The notes under the pieces are model-generated. The model was not told where the DNA came from. It did no database searches and worked only from the letters and a program-made list of their open reading frames with translations. Positions 32,541 through 41,833 of a stretch of 52,611 nucleotides of DNA are shown piece by piece; the first letter of the stretch is position 1, and the number at the start of each line of letters is the position of its first letter. The stretch lies in contig JANYGI010000009.1 in assembly GCA_025362495.1 (NCBI GenBank), forward strand, positions 1 to 52,611. Reading direction: 5' to 3'. Made by a program: the position numbers and the translations under genes. The DNA is from Byssovorax sp. GTDB taxonomy: Bacteria > Myxococcota_A > Polyangia > Polyangiales > Polyangiaceae.

Positions 32541-35246
32541 ATGACCCTCGCTCACCGACCCCGCTCCGCCCACGATCTCGCGCCCTCGCAGGCCTCGCCT
32601 CGCCCCCGACGACGAAGGTCCGCGCTGGTCGCGTCCGCGCTCGCGTTCGCGGCCCTGCTCGGCTCGACGAACGCGCTCGCCGACACCCGCACCGAGGCGC
32701 GCCGTCACTTCAAGAACGGCATGAGCCTCGTCGACAAGAAGAGGTTCACCGAAGGCATCAAGGAGCTCGAGAAGGCCTACGAGATCCTTCCCCACCCCAA
32801 CGTCGCGTTCAACATCGCGCAGGCGCAGGCGGAGGCCGGCAACCTCGACTTCGCCATTCGCGCGTACCGCACCTACCTGCAGAGCGATCCCCCCGACCGC
32901 GTCGACGTCGCGAAGATCATGCAGGAGCTCGAAGAGAAGCTCGCCGCGCAGAAGGCCGCCGCAGCGGGGCCGACGACGGGCACCGTGGAGCCCGGCAAGA
33001 CGGGCACCGAGCCCGGCAAGACCGGCACCGGCGAGCCTGGCAAGACCGATCAAGTCGAGCCCGGCAAGACCGGCACCGGCGAGCCTGGCAAGACCGGCAC
33101 CGAGCCCGGCAAGACGGGCACCGGCGAGCCTGGCAAGACCGGCACCGAGCCTGGCAAGACAGGCACCGAGCCCGGCAAGACAGGGGCTCCCGACAAGGGC
33201 GTAGGCGACGCCGATCGCGCCGACACCTCGCGCATCGTCGGTCAGGCCCGCACCGAAGACATCTACCAGGAGACCGTCGTCACGGCGTCGCGCAACGCGC
33301 AGAGCCCGCTCGACTCGCCGAACTCCACCGCGATCATCACCAAGCAAGACATCCATCTCTCGGGCATCACGCGCATCCCCGAGCTGCTCCGCCGCGTCGC
33401 CGGCATGGACGTCATGCAGATAACGGGCGGCGACTCCAACGTGTCGATGCGCGGCTTCAACAGCCGCCTCGCCAACAAGCTCCTCGTCCTCGTCAACGGG
33501 CGATCGGTCTACAACGACATCCTCGGCTCCACGTTCTGGGAGGCGCTCTCGATCGACGTCGATCAGATCGAGCGCATCGAGGTCGTGCGCGGCCCCGGCT
33601 CGGCGCTCTACGGCGCCGACGCCTTCACCGGCGTCGTCAACATCATCACGATCGCCCCCGGCGAGGGGAAGACGGGCATGCGCGTCGGGTACGGCGATCA
33701 CAACGAGGCCTATGGCTCGGGGTGGGCCGCGGGCCGCGATGGCGACTTCTCGTACCGCGCGTCGGCCGGCTACACGCGCCACCCGCGCTGGTCGAAGGAG
33801 ATCGCGCCCGGCCGCCTCGACGCCCAGATCAGCGACTTCGATCAGAACCTCGGCGGTGAGGACATCCGCATGGATATCCGCACCGCCGAGCGCATCAACA
33901 AGGACACCGAGATCTCCATCGGCGGCGGCTACTCGCGCTACTCGCTCGACGTCTACGGCATCGGCCCGATCAACGACTACACCGTCAAGGGCGACACCTC
34001 GGACGTCACCATCGATTTCAAGAGCAAGCACATCAACGCGCGCACGTACTTCACGCGCTTCGCGGTGCGCTCGGGCTTCGACTACACGTACCTCGGGCAC
34101 TCGGGCTACCCGGCCACGCCCGAGCAGAACTCGTTCGACGCCGAGGTCGAGTACGTCAACGACTTCAAGCTCCCCGAGGCGCTCAAGCACGACATCCACC
34201 TCGGCCTCGGCTACCGCCTCAAGAACGCCACGTGGGAGTACCTCCAGAGCGATCTGCCGACGGAGCACCACGGCTCGGTCTACCTGCAAGACTCGATGTC
34301 GGTGGGCAAGAGCTTCACCTTCGTGGCCTCGGGGCGACTCGACTACGTGCCGTACCTGACGCGGGTCATCGCCTCGCCCCGCGCCTCGGTGATCATCAAG
34401 CCCACCGATCGCCAGGCCATCCGCGTCTCGGGCTCGACCGCGTTCCGGACACCGAGCTTCCTCGAGTCGTACCTCGACCTGCCGCTCCAGCTCACGCTCC
34501 CCGGCGTCGAGCTGATCTCGGCCTCGAAGCGCGAGGACAACCCGCTCGCGAAGACGCAGCCCGAGCAGATCACCACGGTCGAGGCCAGCTACCTCAACCA
34601 GCAGAGCGACTCGTTCGAGTTCGAGCTCACCGCGTACTACAACCGCGTGACCGATCTCGTCGCGCTCGCCCCCAACCGGAACGTGTCGCTCTCGGGCAAG
34701 GCAAGCGGGCTCGGCGGCCTCGATCCGAACACCGGCCGCTACACCGTGTCGTACGGCGGCTGGGTCAACCAGTGCGACGTCCACCACGTCGGCGGCGGCG
34801 AGATCGGCGGCCGCCTCTACCCGGTGGAAGGCCTCGACATCTTCGCCAACTACGCGCTCAACCTCTCGACGCAGCAGCTCCCGCAGGGCTGCACCGCGCC
34901 CGAGGACAAGCGCACCAGCGCGCACAAGCTCAACGTCGGCGTGCAGGTCCGCACCAAGGCCGGGTTCAACGGCGAGGTCAGCTTCCACTACCAGTCCGCG
35001 CAGACGTGGGGCGAGCAGGTCGCCACGCCGACAGGCATCCTCGATCAGCAGTTCCCGCTCGCGGCGTACACGCTCTTCAACGCCCGCATCGGCTACCGCT
35101 TCTTCCACGACCGGGCCGAGATCTCGGGCACCGTGTACAACGCGCTCGCGGGCGTCGGCACCGACGACGGCGCGCCGACGCAGCAGCACCCGTTCGGGAA
35201 CCGCATCGGCCGCCGCTTCATGGGCTTCTTCTCGTACTCGCTGTGA
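32541..35246 (+). CDS. TonB-dependent receptor with N-terminal TPR domain and EPGKTG repeat linker
   Basis: 901 aa from ATG 32541. Signal peptide (ALVASALAFAALLGSTNALA), then a TPR-like helical domain (RRHFKNGMSLVDKKRFTEGIKELEKAYEILPHPNVAFNIAQAQ, about 45-140) that would sit in the periplasm. Next come nine copies of EPGKTG(T) as a linker (about 150-214). Then the receptor proper: a TonB-box-like QETVVTAS, a plug domain (NSTAIITKQDI... ELLRRVAGMDV... GSALYGADAFTGVVNII) and a 22-strand-type barrel to the C-terminal aromatic residue. It would import a scarce ligand (siderophore, corrinoid or glycan) across the outer membrane with TonB energy. It is followed 5 nt later by a lipoprotein gene, almost certainly co-transcribed. 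Ligand unknown. Confidence 0.9.
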   Translation: MTLAHRPRSAHDLAPSQASPRPRRRRSALVASALAFAALLGSTNALADTRTEARRHFKNGMSLVDKKRFTEGIKELEKAYEILPHPNVAFNIAQAQAEAGNLDFAIRAYRTYLQSDPPDRVDVAKIMQELEEKLAAQKAAAAGPTTGTVEPGKTGTEPGKTGTGEPGKTDQVEPGKTGTGEPGKTGTEPGKTGTGEPGKTGTEPGKTGTEPGKTGAPDKGVGDADRADTSRIVGQARTEDIYQETVVTASRNAQSPLDSPNSTAIITKQDIHLSGITRIPELLRRVAGMDVMQITGGDSNVSMRGFNSRLANKLLVLVNGRSVYNDILGSTFWEALSIDVDQIERIEVVRGPGSALYGADAFTGVVNIITIAPGEGKTGMRVGYGDHNEAYGSGWAAGRDGDFSYRASAGYTRHPRWSKEIAPGRLDAQISDFDQNLGGEDIRMDIRTAERINKDTEISIGGGYSRYSLDVYGIGPINDYTVKGDTSDVTIDFKSKHINARTYFTRFAVRSGFDYTYLGHSGYPATPEQNSFDAEVEYVNDFKLPEALKHDIHLGLGYRLKNATWEYLQSDLPTEHHGSVYLQDSMSVGKSFTFVASGRLDYVPYLTRVIASPRASVIIKPTDRQAIRVSGSTAFRTPSFLESYLDLPLQLTLPGVELISASKREDNPLAKTQPEQITTVEASYLNQQSDSFEFELTAYYNRVTDLVALAPNRNVSLSGKASGLGGLDPNTGRYTVSYGGWVNQCDVHHVGGGEIGGRLYPVEGLDIFANYALNLSTQQLPQGCTAPEDKRTSAHKLNVGVQVRTKAGFNGEVSFHYQSAQTWGEQVATPTGILDQQFPLAAYTLFNARIGYRFFHDRAEISGTVYNALAGVGTDDGAPTQQHPFGNRIGRRFMGFFSYSL
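32988..33183 (+). repeat. in-frame tandem repeat coding for EPGKTG units
   Basis: Nine consecutive units of 18-24 nt (GAGCCCGGCAAGACSGGCACC-like, S = C or G) within the receptor gene, encoding EPGKTG with small variations (GT, GTG, DQV). The near identity of codons shows recent duplication, so copy number may vary among strains. Confidence 0.85.
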
Positions 35247-35251
35247 ACGTC

Positions 35252-36859
35252 ATGGACCACCGCATGAACGCCACCTCCGATCAGACGACCCCGCGGCTTC
35301 GCGGCTCCATGCTCGCCCTCGCGGGGCTCTCGCTCTTCGCGGCCGGCGCGAGCTCGTGCGGCGATCCCGACGTGTTCCTGCCGAGCTACCTCGCCGGCGG
35401 CCCCGCCGGGGCGCTCGACGGGACCATCACCTACGCGGGCCCGCTCCCGTGCACCGAGCAGCAACACATCGTCGGCGCGGCCGTGCTCCTGGTCTTCGAC
35501 GTCAACCTGCTCCCGCCGCCCGAGGGCCTCGGGACGACGGCCACGAGCCTCGGCGTCGTCGCCGGCGAGAAGCTCTTCGCGGGCGTGCGCGGCCGCCTCA
35601 CGTTCAAGAGCGACGGCTCGCGCTGGTGCCCCGCCGCGAGCGTCGCGCCCGTCACCGTCACCGCCGACTGGGCCGTCGGGCCGCTCGCGGCCGGCGTCTT
35701 CCAGGTCCGCGGCTTCTACGATCTCGACGGCAACTTCGATCCCGGATTCAAGATCCAGAACCTCCCGACCAAGGGCGACATCGGCGGCGGCGCCATCGAC
35801 AACGCGGCCGCGGTGCTCGCCGGCGCGGCGCCGATCTACCGAGAAATCGGCCTTGGCGTCGTGCAGAGCGACGGCTCGCGCAAGATCCCGGACACCGGCT
35901 CGCACGTCGGCGGCGTGGCCGTCACGCTCGGCCTCCCCCTGCCGCTCGAGCGACCGATCTTCTACGCGAAGGGCGTCCTCGACGAGACGCCGCTGAAGAA
36001 CAAAGACCCGCTCAACGTGAAGATGCCGTCCGACTTCCAGCTCGCGACGTTCAGCACCTTCAGCCCCGCCGCGACCGAGTCGTCGCTGATCCGTCTCACG
36101 CTCGCCGCGGGCGTCCCCAAGGAAGAGGTCGACACCGCCGCGGCCTCGCCCTTCGACCTGCCCGTGAAGAACGCGACCCCGCCGACGATCTTCTACTCAC
36201 GGCAGGACGTGAACGGCGACGGCGTGATCAACGCCGTCGATCACGTCCCCGACTCGGAGCAGATCCCCTCGCTCTTCCCGCTCTCGGTCTTCGCCAAGCT
36301 CACCGACAAAGACGACCTCAACAACCAGCCGAACCCCGCCGTGGTGATCCAGGCGCTGACGATCTACCAGTCGCTCACCGCCACGGCGTTCGCGCCGGCC
36401 ACACTCGCGTCGGCCGAGCCCGAGGCCATCGTCGCCATCCGGCCCGCGGCGCTCTGCATCGATCCGGGCGACCCGAGCAAGCCCGGCGTCTTCGTGATCT
36501 CGCACCAGACCGACAAGGCGATGAACACCATCATCCCGGACGAGAAGGCCCTCTCCGCCGCGCTCGAGCTCCAGTTCCACCGCAAGGTGTCGATCGTCTA
36601 CGGCTGCCTCCCCGAGGGCCGCTACGGGGTGAACCTGATCTACGGCACCGGCCAGGCGTGGTCGGTGCCGAACGAGGCCGGCGTCTGCGCGGCGAGCGAG
36701 CCGCAGACCAGCGACGGCAAGGGCTGCTCGGAGGGCGACGGCAAGCCGCACCGCGCGCGGCTCCTCTCGCAGACCGGCGTCCTGACCATCACCGCGCCCG
36801 GGGACGCCGCCTACTGCAAGGCGCACCCGACGCCCGCCGCCTGCCTCGCGGCGAAGTAG
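35252..36859 (+). CDS. lipoprotein partner of the TonB-dependent receptor, with EF-hand-type motif
   Basis: 535 aa from ATG 35252 (ATG 35264 possible), 5 nt after the receptor stop. Signal peptide ending in ASSC gives a lipoprotein. The mature part is mainly beta with an internal DVNGDGVINAVDHVPD that matches a dockerin/EF-hand calcium loop, and DLDGNFDPGF as a second weaker one. Several Cys pairs near the C-terminus (residues about 405, 469, 485, 496, 521 and 530) suggest disulfides. TonB receptors that import large ligands are commonly paired with surface lipoproteins that seize the ligand; this pairing is inferred from position. No sequence family recognised. Confidence 0.82.
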   Translation: MDHRMNATSDQTTPRLRGSMLALAGLSLFAAGASSCGDPDVFLPSYLAGGPAGALDGTITYAGPLPCTEQQHIVGAAVLLVFDVNLLPPPEGLGTTATSLGVVAGEKLFAGVRGRLTFKSDGSRWCPAASVAPVTVTADWAVGPLAAGVFQVRGFYDLDGNFDPGFKIQNLPTKGDIGGGAIDNAAAVLAGAAPIYREIGLGVVQSDGSRKIPDTGSHVGGVAVTLGLPLPLERPIFYAKGVLDETPLKNKDPLNVKMPSDFQLATFSTFSPAATESSLIRLTLAAGVPKEEVDTAAASPFDLPVKNATPPTIFYSRQDVNGDGVINAVDHVPDSEQIPSLFPLSVFAKLTDKDDLNNQPNPAVVIQALTIYQSLTATAFAPATLASAEPEAIVAIRPAALCIDPGDPSKPGVFVISHQTDKAMNTIIPDEKALSAALELQFHRKVSIVYGCLPEGRYGVNLIYGTGQAWSVPNEAGVCAASEPQTSDGKGCSEGDGKPHRARLLSQTGVLTITAPGDAAYCKAHPTPAACLAAK

Positions 36860-36869
36860 CGGCCGCCGG

Positions 36870-36906
36870 GATCGTTGGTGCTCCAACGGTTGGTGCTCAA
36901 ACGATC
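36870..36906. terminator. hairpins between convergent genes
   Basis: GTTGG (36874-36878), loop TGCT, CCAAC (36883-36887), inside a larger pair GATCGTT (36870-36876) with AACGATC (36900-36906). The outer arm overlaps the stop codon of the minus-strand oxidoreductase. It could terminate transcription from both sides. Confidence 0.45.
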
Positions 36907-37892
36907 GGAGCGCCCATCCGCAGCAGCACCTTCCCGAACGACTGATCCGCGGCCACGTAGGCGTGCGCCGCGCCGGCCTCCTCCAGCGGGAAGACGCGGT
37001 CGACCACCGATTTGACGATCCGCTTGGCCACGAGGGGCGAGAGGTTGCGCTCGAGCAGCTGCGCCGCCTGGATCTTCTCCTCGAGCGGGCGGGCCCGCAT
37101 CACCGTGCCGGTGATCTGCACGCGCTTGCGCAGCACGAGGCCGAGGTCGAGATCGCACTGGATCCCCGCGGTGAGGCCCACGAGCACGATCCGGCCGCGC
37201 GGCGCCATCGTGCGCAGATCCTCGGCCACGTAGGCGCCGCCGACGAGCTCGAGCACCACGTCCGCGCCGGCGCCGCCGGTCGCGTCGAGGTACGCCGCCG
37301 CGAACGTCGGCCCGCGCGTCAACAGGCCCACGTCGAGGCCGAGCTCGCGCGCGCGCTCGAGCTTGTCGGCCGTGCGCGACGTCCCGCCGACGAAGCAGCC
37401 GAGCGCCCGCGCGATCTGGATGCCCGCCGTGCCGACGCCGCTGCCGGCCGCGTGGATCAGCACGCGCTCGCCCGGCTGCAGGCGCGCTTGCACCACCATC
37501 GCGTCGTACGCCGTGAGGAAGGCCTCGGGGATCGCCGCGGCCTCCTCGGACGAGAGTCCCGCCGGGATCGGCGCGACCTCGCGCTCGTGCACGACGAGCT
37601 GCTCGGCGTAGGCGCCGCCCGCGACGAGGCCATACACGCGGTCGCCCGGCGCATAGCGGGTCGCGCCCGGGCCCACCGCGTCGATCACGCCCGCGTACTC
37701 GAGGCCGGGGATGTCGCTCGGTACGCCGGGCGGCGCCGGGTAGAAGCCGGCCCGCTGCAGCAGATCGGCGCGGTTGACGCCGGCGTACTCGACCCGGATC
37801 CGCACCTGCCCGAAGCCGGCCTCCGGCGCCGGGACGTCTCGAAGGGTGAGGACCTCGGGCCCGCCCGGCTCGCGAATGACGATGGCTCGCAT
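36897..37892 (-). CDS. NAD(P)H quinone oxidoreductase, zinc-independent MDR (PIG3-like)
   Basis: 331 aa, ATG 37892, preceded by AGGAGA. Medium-chain dehydrogenase/reductase with ADLLQRAGFYPAPPGVPSDIPGLEYAGVIDAVG, the nucleotide-binding motif GSGVGTAGIQIARALG, and no catalytic zinc ligands, typical of the quinone oxidoreductase/TP53I3 branch. It reduces quinones or enals with NADPH in the cytoplasm. C-terminal FPLEEAGAAHAYV is the conserved family end. It stands alone between convergent and co-directional neighbours. Confidence 0.92.
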   Translation of the reverse strand: MRAIVIREPGGPEVLTLRDVPAPEAGFGQVRIRVEYAGVNRADLLQRAGFYPAPPGVPSDIPGLEYAGVIDAVGPGATRYAPGDRVYGLVAGGAYAEQLVVHEREVAPIPAGLSSEEAAAIPEAFLTAYDAMVVQARLQPGERVLIHAAGSGVGTAGIQIARALGCFVGGTSRTADKLERARELGLDVGLLTRGPTFAAAYLDATGGAGADVVLELVGGAYVAEDLRTMAPRGRIVLVGLTAGIQCDLDLGLVLRKRVQITGTVMRARPLEEKIQAAQLLERNLSPLVAKRIVKSVVDRVFPLEEAGAAHAYVAADQSFGKVLLRMGAPIV

Positions 37893-37960
37893 GACGATTC
37901 TCCTGGCGCGTACATGGCGCCGTGGCTCGATCCGGGAAGGCCTGCTCTCCAGGCGAGCAG

Positions 37961-39127
37961 TCAGGGGTGGACGCTGGCCCAGGCCTTGTCGTCGTTCACC
38001 ATCTGCGTGAGGAACTGGTTGAGAGTGACACCCTTCGTCGTCAGCTTCGGATTGAAGAAGAGCACGTGAGCGCTGTTGTCGACGAGGAACGACTTCAGGT
38101 TCGGGTTCGGCGCGAAGTAGGTGGTGAGATCCTGCTCGAGGCCGGTGTTGAACTGGTCGGTGGTGATGCCCGAGAACTGCGACAGCACGGTGTCCTTGGT
38201 GTACGACAGGAGGGCTCCGCGGTGGTCCGGGAAGGCCTTGGCGTAGAAGCCAAAGAGCGCGTCGAGCCCCTTCGAGCAGTCGGTGCAGCCCGGGGGCAGC
38301 GTCGCCGGTAGATTCCACTGCTTGCTCTCGGTCGGCCCAGCCCCGTTGCCCAGCGCGTCGATCGCCGCGGGCATCGGGGTGCCCGAGTCGTCGATGAGAT
38401 CGACCCGCACCTTGCCGAAGGCCTCCTGGGTTTGCCACCAGTTCAAGAGCGCGCCGAAGCCGCCGGCACTGCTGCCAGCGAGGTAGACGCGGTCGGCCGC
38501 GGGGAACGTCGGCACGATGCGCTTGAGGTAAGCGCTGATGTTGTCGAAGCCAGCGTGCTTGGCGGTGTGGGTGCCATACGTCACCGTGTTGCTGCCGGCG
38601 TGGACGTCGCCCGTGCAGTACGGCACGTAGACAAAGCTGTAGTCCTTGAACGGGTTGTCGGCGGCCGCGCGATCGAAGAAGCCGCCGCTCTGGGCCAGGG
38701 CACCGGCCTTGTCCGCGGCGAAGCTCGTCGCGCCATAGCCACCCTCGAAGTTCGCGGCCGTCTTCGCCGTGTAGCAGGTGAGCTCGCTCCAGCAGGCGCC
38801 GCCGCCCTCCAGATAGACCATCACCCGGCTGCTCTTCTTGCTGAGATTGACGCCGATCCCGGTCGTCGAGCCGTCGGCGCAGAACGAGTCAGGGAACGGG
38901 ATCCAGGTCCAGGTGCTCTCCACCGCGTCGATGGGCGCGCCAGCCGGCGCGGCCCCGCCAGCGCCCGTGGTCGCGCTCGACGACGTGGTCGAGGTCGTGG
39001 TCGCCGCCGACGACGTGGACGAGGTCGCGCTGCCGCCGGCGCCGGTCGACGTCGTCGCGGGAGAGTCGGCGCTGGAGCAAGCCGGGAGAGCGAGGACGAC
39101 CAGGAGTGAAAGGGCAAGGGTACGCAT
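37961..39127 (-). CDS. pectinacetylesterase-family lipoprotein
   Basis: 388 aa. Signal peptide ending LPAC (lipobox, Cys17), then a Ser/Thr/Gly linker to about residue 65. Catalytic features of the pectinacetylesterase/NOTUM family are VYLEGGGACWSELTC, FVYVPYCTGDVHAG, the nucleophile GSSAGGFGA, and a late His in DNSAHVLFF. Expected on the cell surface, hydrolysing acetyl or acyl esters of polysaccharides or other substrates. The STG linker architecture matches the chitinase and ConA-like lipoproteins at the right end of the window. Promoter in the 116-nt divergent interval with the AAA+ gene. Confidence 0.87.
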   Translation of the reverse strand: MRTLALSLLVVLALPACSSADSPATTSTGAGGSATSSTSSAATTTSTTSSSATTGAGGAAPAGAPIDAVESTWTWIPFPDSFCADGSTTGIGVNLSKKSSRVMVYLEGGGACWSELTCYTAKTAANFEGGYGATSFAADKAGALAQSGGFFDRAAADNPFKDYSFVYVPYCTGDVHAGSNTVTYGTHTAKHAGFDNISAYLKRIVPTFPAADRVYLAGSSAGGFGALLNWWQTQEAFGKVRVDLIDDSGTPMPAAIDALGNGAGPTESKQWNLPATLPPGCTDCSKGLDALFGFYAKAFPDHRGALLSYTKDTVLSQFSGITTDQFNTGLEQDLTTYFAPNPNLKSFLVDNSAHVLFFNPKLTTKGVTLNQFLTQMVNDDKAWASVHP

Positions 39128-39243
39128 GCGCGCCAGGGTCGTTCAGATCCAGCGCGGCCGCCAGAGTCCATGCTTCGACGCCGCAGGATCGAGCACGATC
39201 TCGCTGGCGCGATCCGCCGAGGCCTTGCTAGACCGGCGCTCCC

Positions 39244-40575
39244 ATGACCCTCTCGCGCGGCTCGCTCGAGATGCTGGCGATCGTCGACACGCCGGGGATC
39301 TCGGGGCGGGCGCGGATGCTGTGCTTGCTCGAGGGCCTCCTCGGTCAGCGCTATCGCACGGTGAGGCCGGTGGTCGCGCGCCGGCGTCACCTCCGCGCGC
39401 TCGGCCTCGTCGAGCGCACGCCGCGCGGCGAGCAGCTCACGCGCGAGGGGCGCCGCCTCCTCGATGACCGCGCGCCGGAGGTCTGCGCCATCCGCGATCG
39501 CATCGACGAGCTCCTCGACGACGAGATCGACCTCGCCGAGGCGCGCCTCGAAGCGCCGCAAATCGCCTTGAAATCAAGCTCAGAACCCGCGCCTCGCGAG
39601 CGCGTGCGCGTCGATCTCACCGCCGACGACGTCCGCGCGTGCCTCCCCGACCTCGATCTCCCCGAGGCGCTGCTCGGCTGCGTTGCGGCGGCGCTGTCGT
39701 CGGGCAAGCACCTGCTGCTCACCGGGCCGCCGGGCACGGGCAAGACCGAGCTCGGCCTGGCGATCGGCGCGGCAGCGCAGGCCAGCGGCCACTGCGAGGG
39801 GCTCCTCGCGACCACCGCGTCGGCCGACTGGAGCGCGTTCGACACCCTCGGCGGCTACGCGCTGGAGCGCGATGGAACCCTGCATTTCCGCGCCGGCGTG
39901 GTGCTCGCGGCGATCGCCTCGCGCCGCTGGCTGCTCGTCGACGAGCTCAACCGCGCCGACCTCGATCGCGCGCTCGGCGAGTGGATGACGGTGCTCGGTG
40001 GCCGCAGCGCCGAGCTGCCGTACACGCTCGACGACGGGCGCCGCGTGGCGATCGGGCCCGGGGCCAGCGCCACCCACCGCGTCCTGCCGACGTTCCGGAT
40101 GATCGCCACCATGAACACCTGGGACCGCACCGCGCTCCATCGGCTCTCGTACGCGCTCACGCGGCGCTTCGCCGTCGTCCACGTCGACGTGCCCGACGAC
40201 GACGCCTACGCCCGCCTCCTCGATCGCGAGGCCTCGCGCGAAGGCCACGATCCGCCGCTCGATCCGGCGATCACCCGACGCCTCGCGGGGCTCTTCCGGT
40301 CCACGGGGCTCTTCGCGTATCGACCGATCGGGCCGGCGATCGCCCTCGATCTGATCCGCTACGTCCGGCGCCGCGACGCGGGCGGCGCCGGGCTCGCCGA
40401 GGCCCTCGCGATGTTCGTCGTGCCTCAGCTCGAAGGCCTCGCGAGCGACGCAGCGCCGGCGGTGATCCAGCTCTTCGAAGCCACGCTCGCGCACCTCGCC
40501 GCGGCGCCCGAGATCGCCGGGCTCGCGGCCAGGGTCGAGGCCGCCCTCGGCGTCCGCGAAGGCCCCGGATCGTGA
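39244..40575 (+). CDS. McrB-like AAA+ ATPase with N-terminal winged-helix domain
   Basis: 443 aa. Residues 1-100 resemble a winged helix (ISGRARMLCLLEGLLGQRY... ARRRHLRALGLVERTPRGEQLTREGRRLLDD). The AAA+ domain follows: Walker A GPPGTGKT (161-168), Walker B LLVDELNR (230-237), sensor/signature MNTWDR (290-295) followed by ALTRRF (304-309). This DELNR/MNT-x-DR/RRF pattern is that of McrB and AAA_5 relatives, rather than classical MoxR. The stop overlaps the next gene by GTGA. McrB proteins hydrolyse GTP and drive McrC-type nucleases; the N-terminal domain sets DNA specificity. Here the usual specificity domain is replaced by a winged helix. GTP versus ATP use cannot be told. Confidence 0.88.
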   Translation: MTLSRGSLEMLAIVDTPGISGRARMLCLLEGLLGQRYRTVRPVVARRRHLRALGLVERTPRGEQLTREGRRLLDDRAPEVCAIRDRIDELLDDEIDLAEARLEAPQIALKSSSEPAPRERVRVDLTADDVRACLPDLDLPEALLGCVAAALSSGKHLLLTGPPGTGKTELGLAIGAAAQASGHCEGLLATTASADWSAFDTLGGYALERDGTLHFRAGVVLAAIASRRWLLVDELNRADLDRALGEWMTVLGGRSAELPYTLDDGRRVAIGPGASATHRVLPTFRMIATMNTWDRTALHRLSYALTRRFAVVHVDVPDDDAYARLLDREASREGHDPPLDPAITRRLAGLFRSTGLFAYRPIGPAIALDLIRYVRRRDAGGAGLAEALAMFVVPQLEGLASDAAPAVIQLFEATLAHLAAAPEIAGLAARVEAALGVREGPGS

Positions 40576-41822
40576 GCGCCGAGCCTCCCTGGGAAGAGTT
40601 CCTTCGCCTTCATTTTCCGGGCTATCTGCTCCCCGACGCCGCGCGAGAGGCGCTGTCCGAAGCGGCCGCGATCCGCTTCCTCGACGCCCTCGGCGCGCGC
40701 CCCGGCGAGCTCGCCGTCCTCCGCGCCGCGAGCTTCGTCACGGCGCACGAGGCCGACCTCGACGCCTTCGTGCGCGTCGACCTACCCGCGCTGCTGCGCG
40801 CGCCGCGACGCCGCGCTTCGAGCGCCCTGGTGAGCTTCGAGGGCCACGCGCCCGGTCGGCTCGACGTCGCCGCCACGCTGCGATCGCGGCTCTCCGGCCG
40901 CGCCACGCGCTTCACCGTCCACGCGCCGACCGCGGGATCGCCTCGCCCCGAGGACGCCGTGGTGAAGTCGGTCGCGCGAAGGATCGTGGCGATCGCGACG
41001 ATCCTCGATCGCGCCGGCGTGCTCGCGCGCGCCGGGTGGAGCGCGTCGGTGGCGAGCTGGGCCCGCGCGCTCGCGGTCGCGCTCGCGTCCCCTGCCCTCC
41101 GCGCCGTCGCCGACGCGCCGATCACGGCGCACCACGAGCGCTGCGCGATCGCCGCCGTCCACCCGGCGTACGCGCGCGCGGCGGCGCTCCACCGCGCGCT
41201 GCGCGAGGGCCTCGACGATCGCTCCCCCGCGCGGATCGCTCGCGCCGTCGCCGCGGGAGCCCTCCTCCCGCGCGACGACGCCGCGCGCTTCGAGCTCGCC
41301 GTGCTCCTGCGCGTCGTCGAGGCCCTGGCCCTCCGCCTCGAGCCCGCGGGCTTCACGCTGCACCGCACGCTGCTCGGGCCGGGACGCCGCGCCGTCGTCG
41401 ATCTCGCGCGCGGCGACGACCACGTCCGCGTCCACTACAACCAGGCTTGCCTCGACCCCGGAGCTTACGACGCGGGGCTGCGACATTACCTCGGGCAGAC
41501 CGGTCGCCTGCGGCCCGACGTCACCGTGATCGTCGAGGCGCCTCCACGACCAGCGCGCGCCGTGGCGATCGAGGCCAAGCTCTCGGCCGATCCCTCGTAC
41601 CTGGCGCAGGGCCTGCAGGAAGCGTTTCTCTACCGCGCCGAGCTCGCGGCGCACCTGTCGGGGTGGCCCAAGGCCATCCTCGTCGCGTCGTCGCCGCTGC
41701 CCGGCGAGCCACGACGCGAAGACGACGTCATCGCGGTCGGGTGGGATCGCTGGGCGCCCGCGTCGGTGATCGACGGCCTCGTCGAAGGCTTGGTTGCTGC
41801 GCGCGAGGACGCTTTGAGATAG
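40572..41822 (+). CDS. PD-(D/E)XK nuclease-like partner of the McrB-like ATPase
   Basis: 416 aa from GTG 40572, overlapping the ATPase stop by 4 nt, so translation is coupled. The first 290 residues are mostly helical without a recognised domain. At the C-terminus are RPDVTVIVEAP (Asp316), then AIEAK (Glu334, Lys336) and QGLQEAFLYR (Gln346/Gln349), which matches the D...ExK...Q pattern of PD-(D/E)XK nucleases and McrC-type proteins. The pair thus resembles McrBC: ATPase/GTPase plus nuclease cutting foreign or modified DNA. McrC usually has its own N-terminal domain; how far this one corresponds is uncertain. Confidence 0.8.
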   Translation: MSAEPPWEEFLRLHFPGYLLPDAAREALSEAAAIRFLDALGARPGELAVLRAASFVTAHEADLDAFVRVDLPALLRAPRRRASSALVSFEGHAPGRLDVAATLRSRLSGRATRFTVHAPTAGSPRPEDAVVKSVARRIVAIATILDRAGVLARAGWSASVASWARALAVALASPALRAVADAPITAHHERCAIAAVHPAYARAAALHRALREGLDDRSPARIARAVAAGALLPRDDAARFELAVLLRVVEALALRLEPAGFTLHRTLLGPGRRAVVDLARGDDHVRVHYNQACLDPGAYDAGLRHYLGQTGRLRPDVTVIVEAPPRPARAVAIEAKLSADPSYLAQGLQEAFLYRAELAAHLSGWPKAILVASSPLPGEPRREDDVIAVGWDRWAPASVIDGLVEGLVAAREDALR

Positions 41823-41833
41823 GGCTCGACGTC

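Noticed and set aside
32988-33183. CRISPR-like array
   Set aside because: The repeat is in frame within the receptor gene, without unique spacers; it codes for EPGKTG units.
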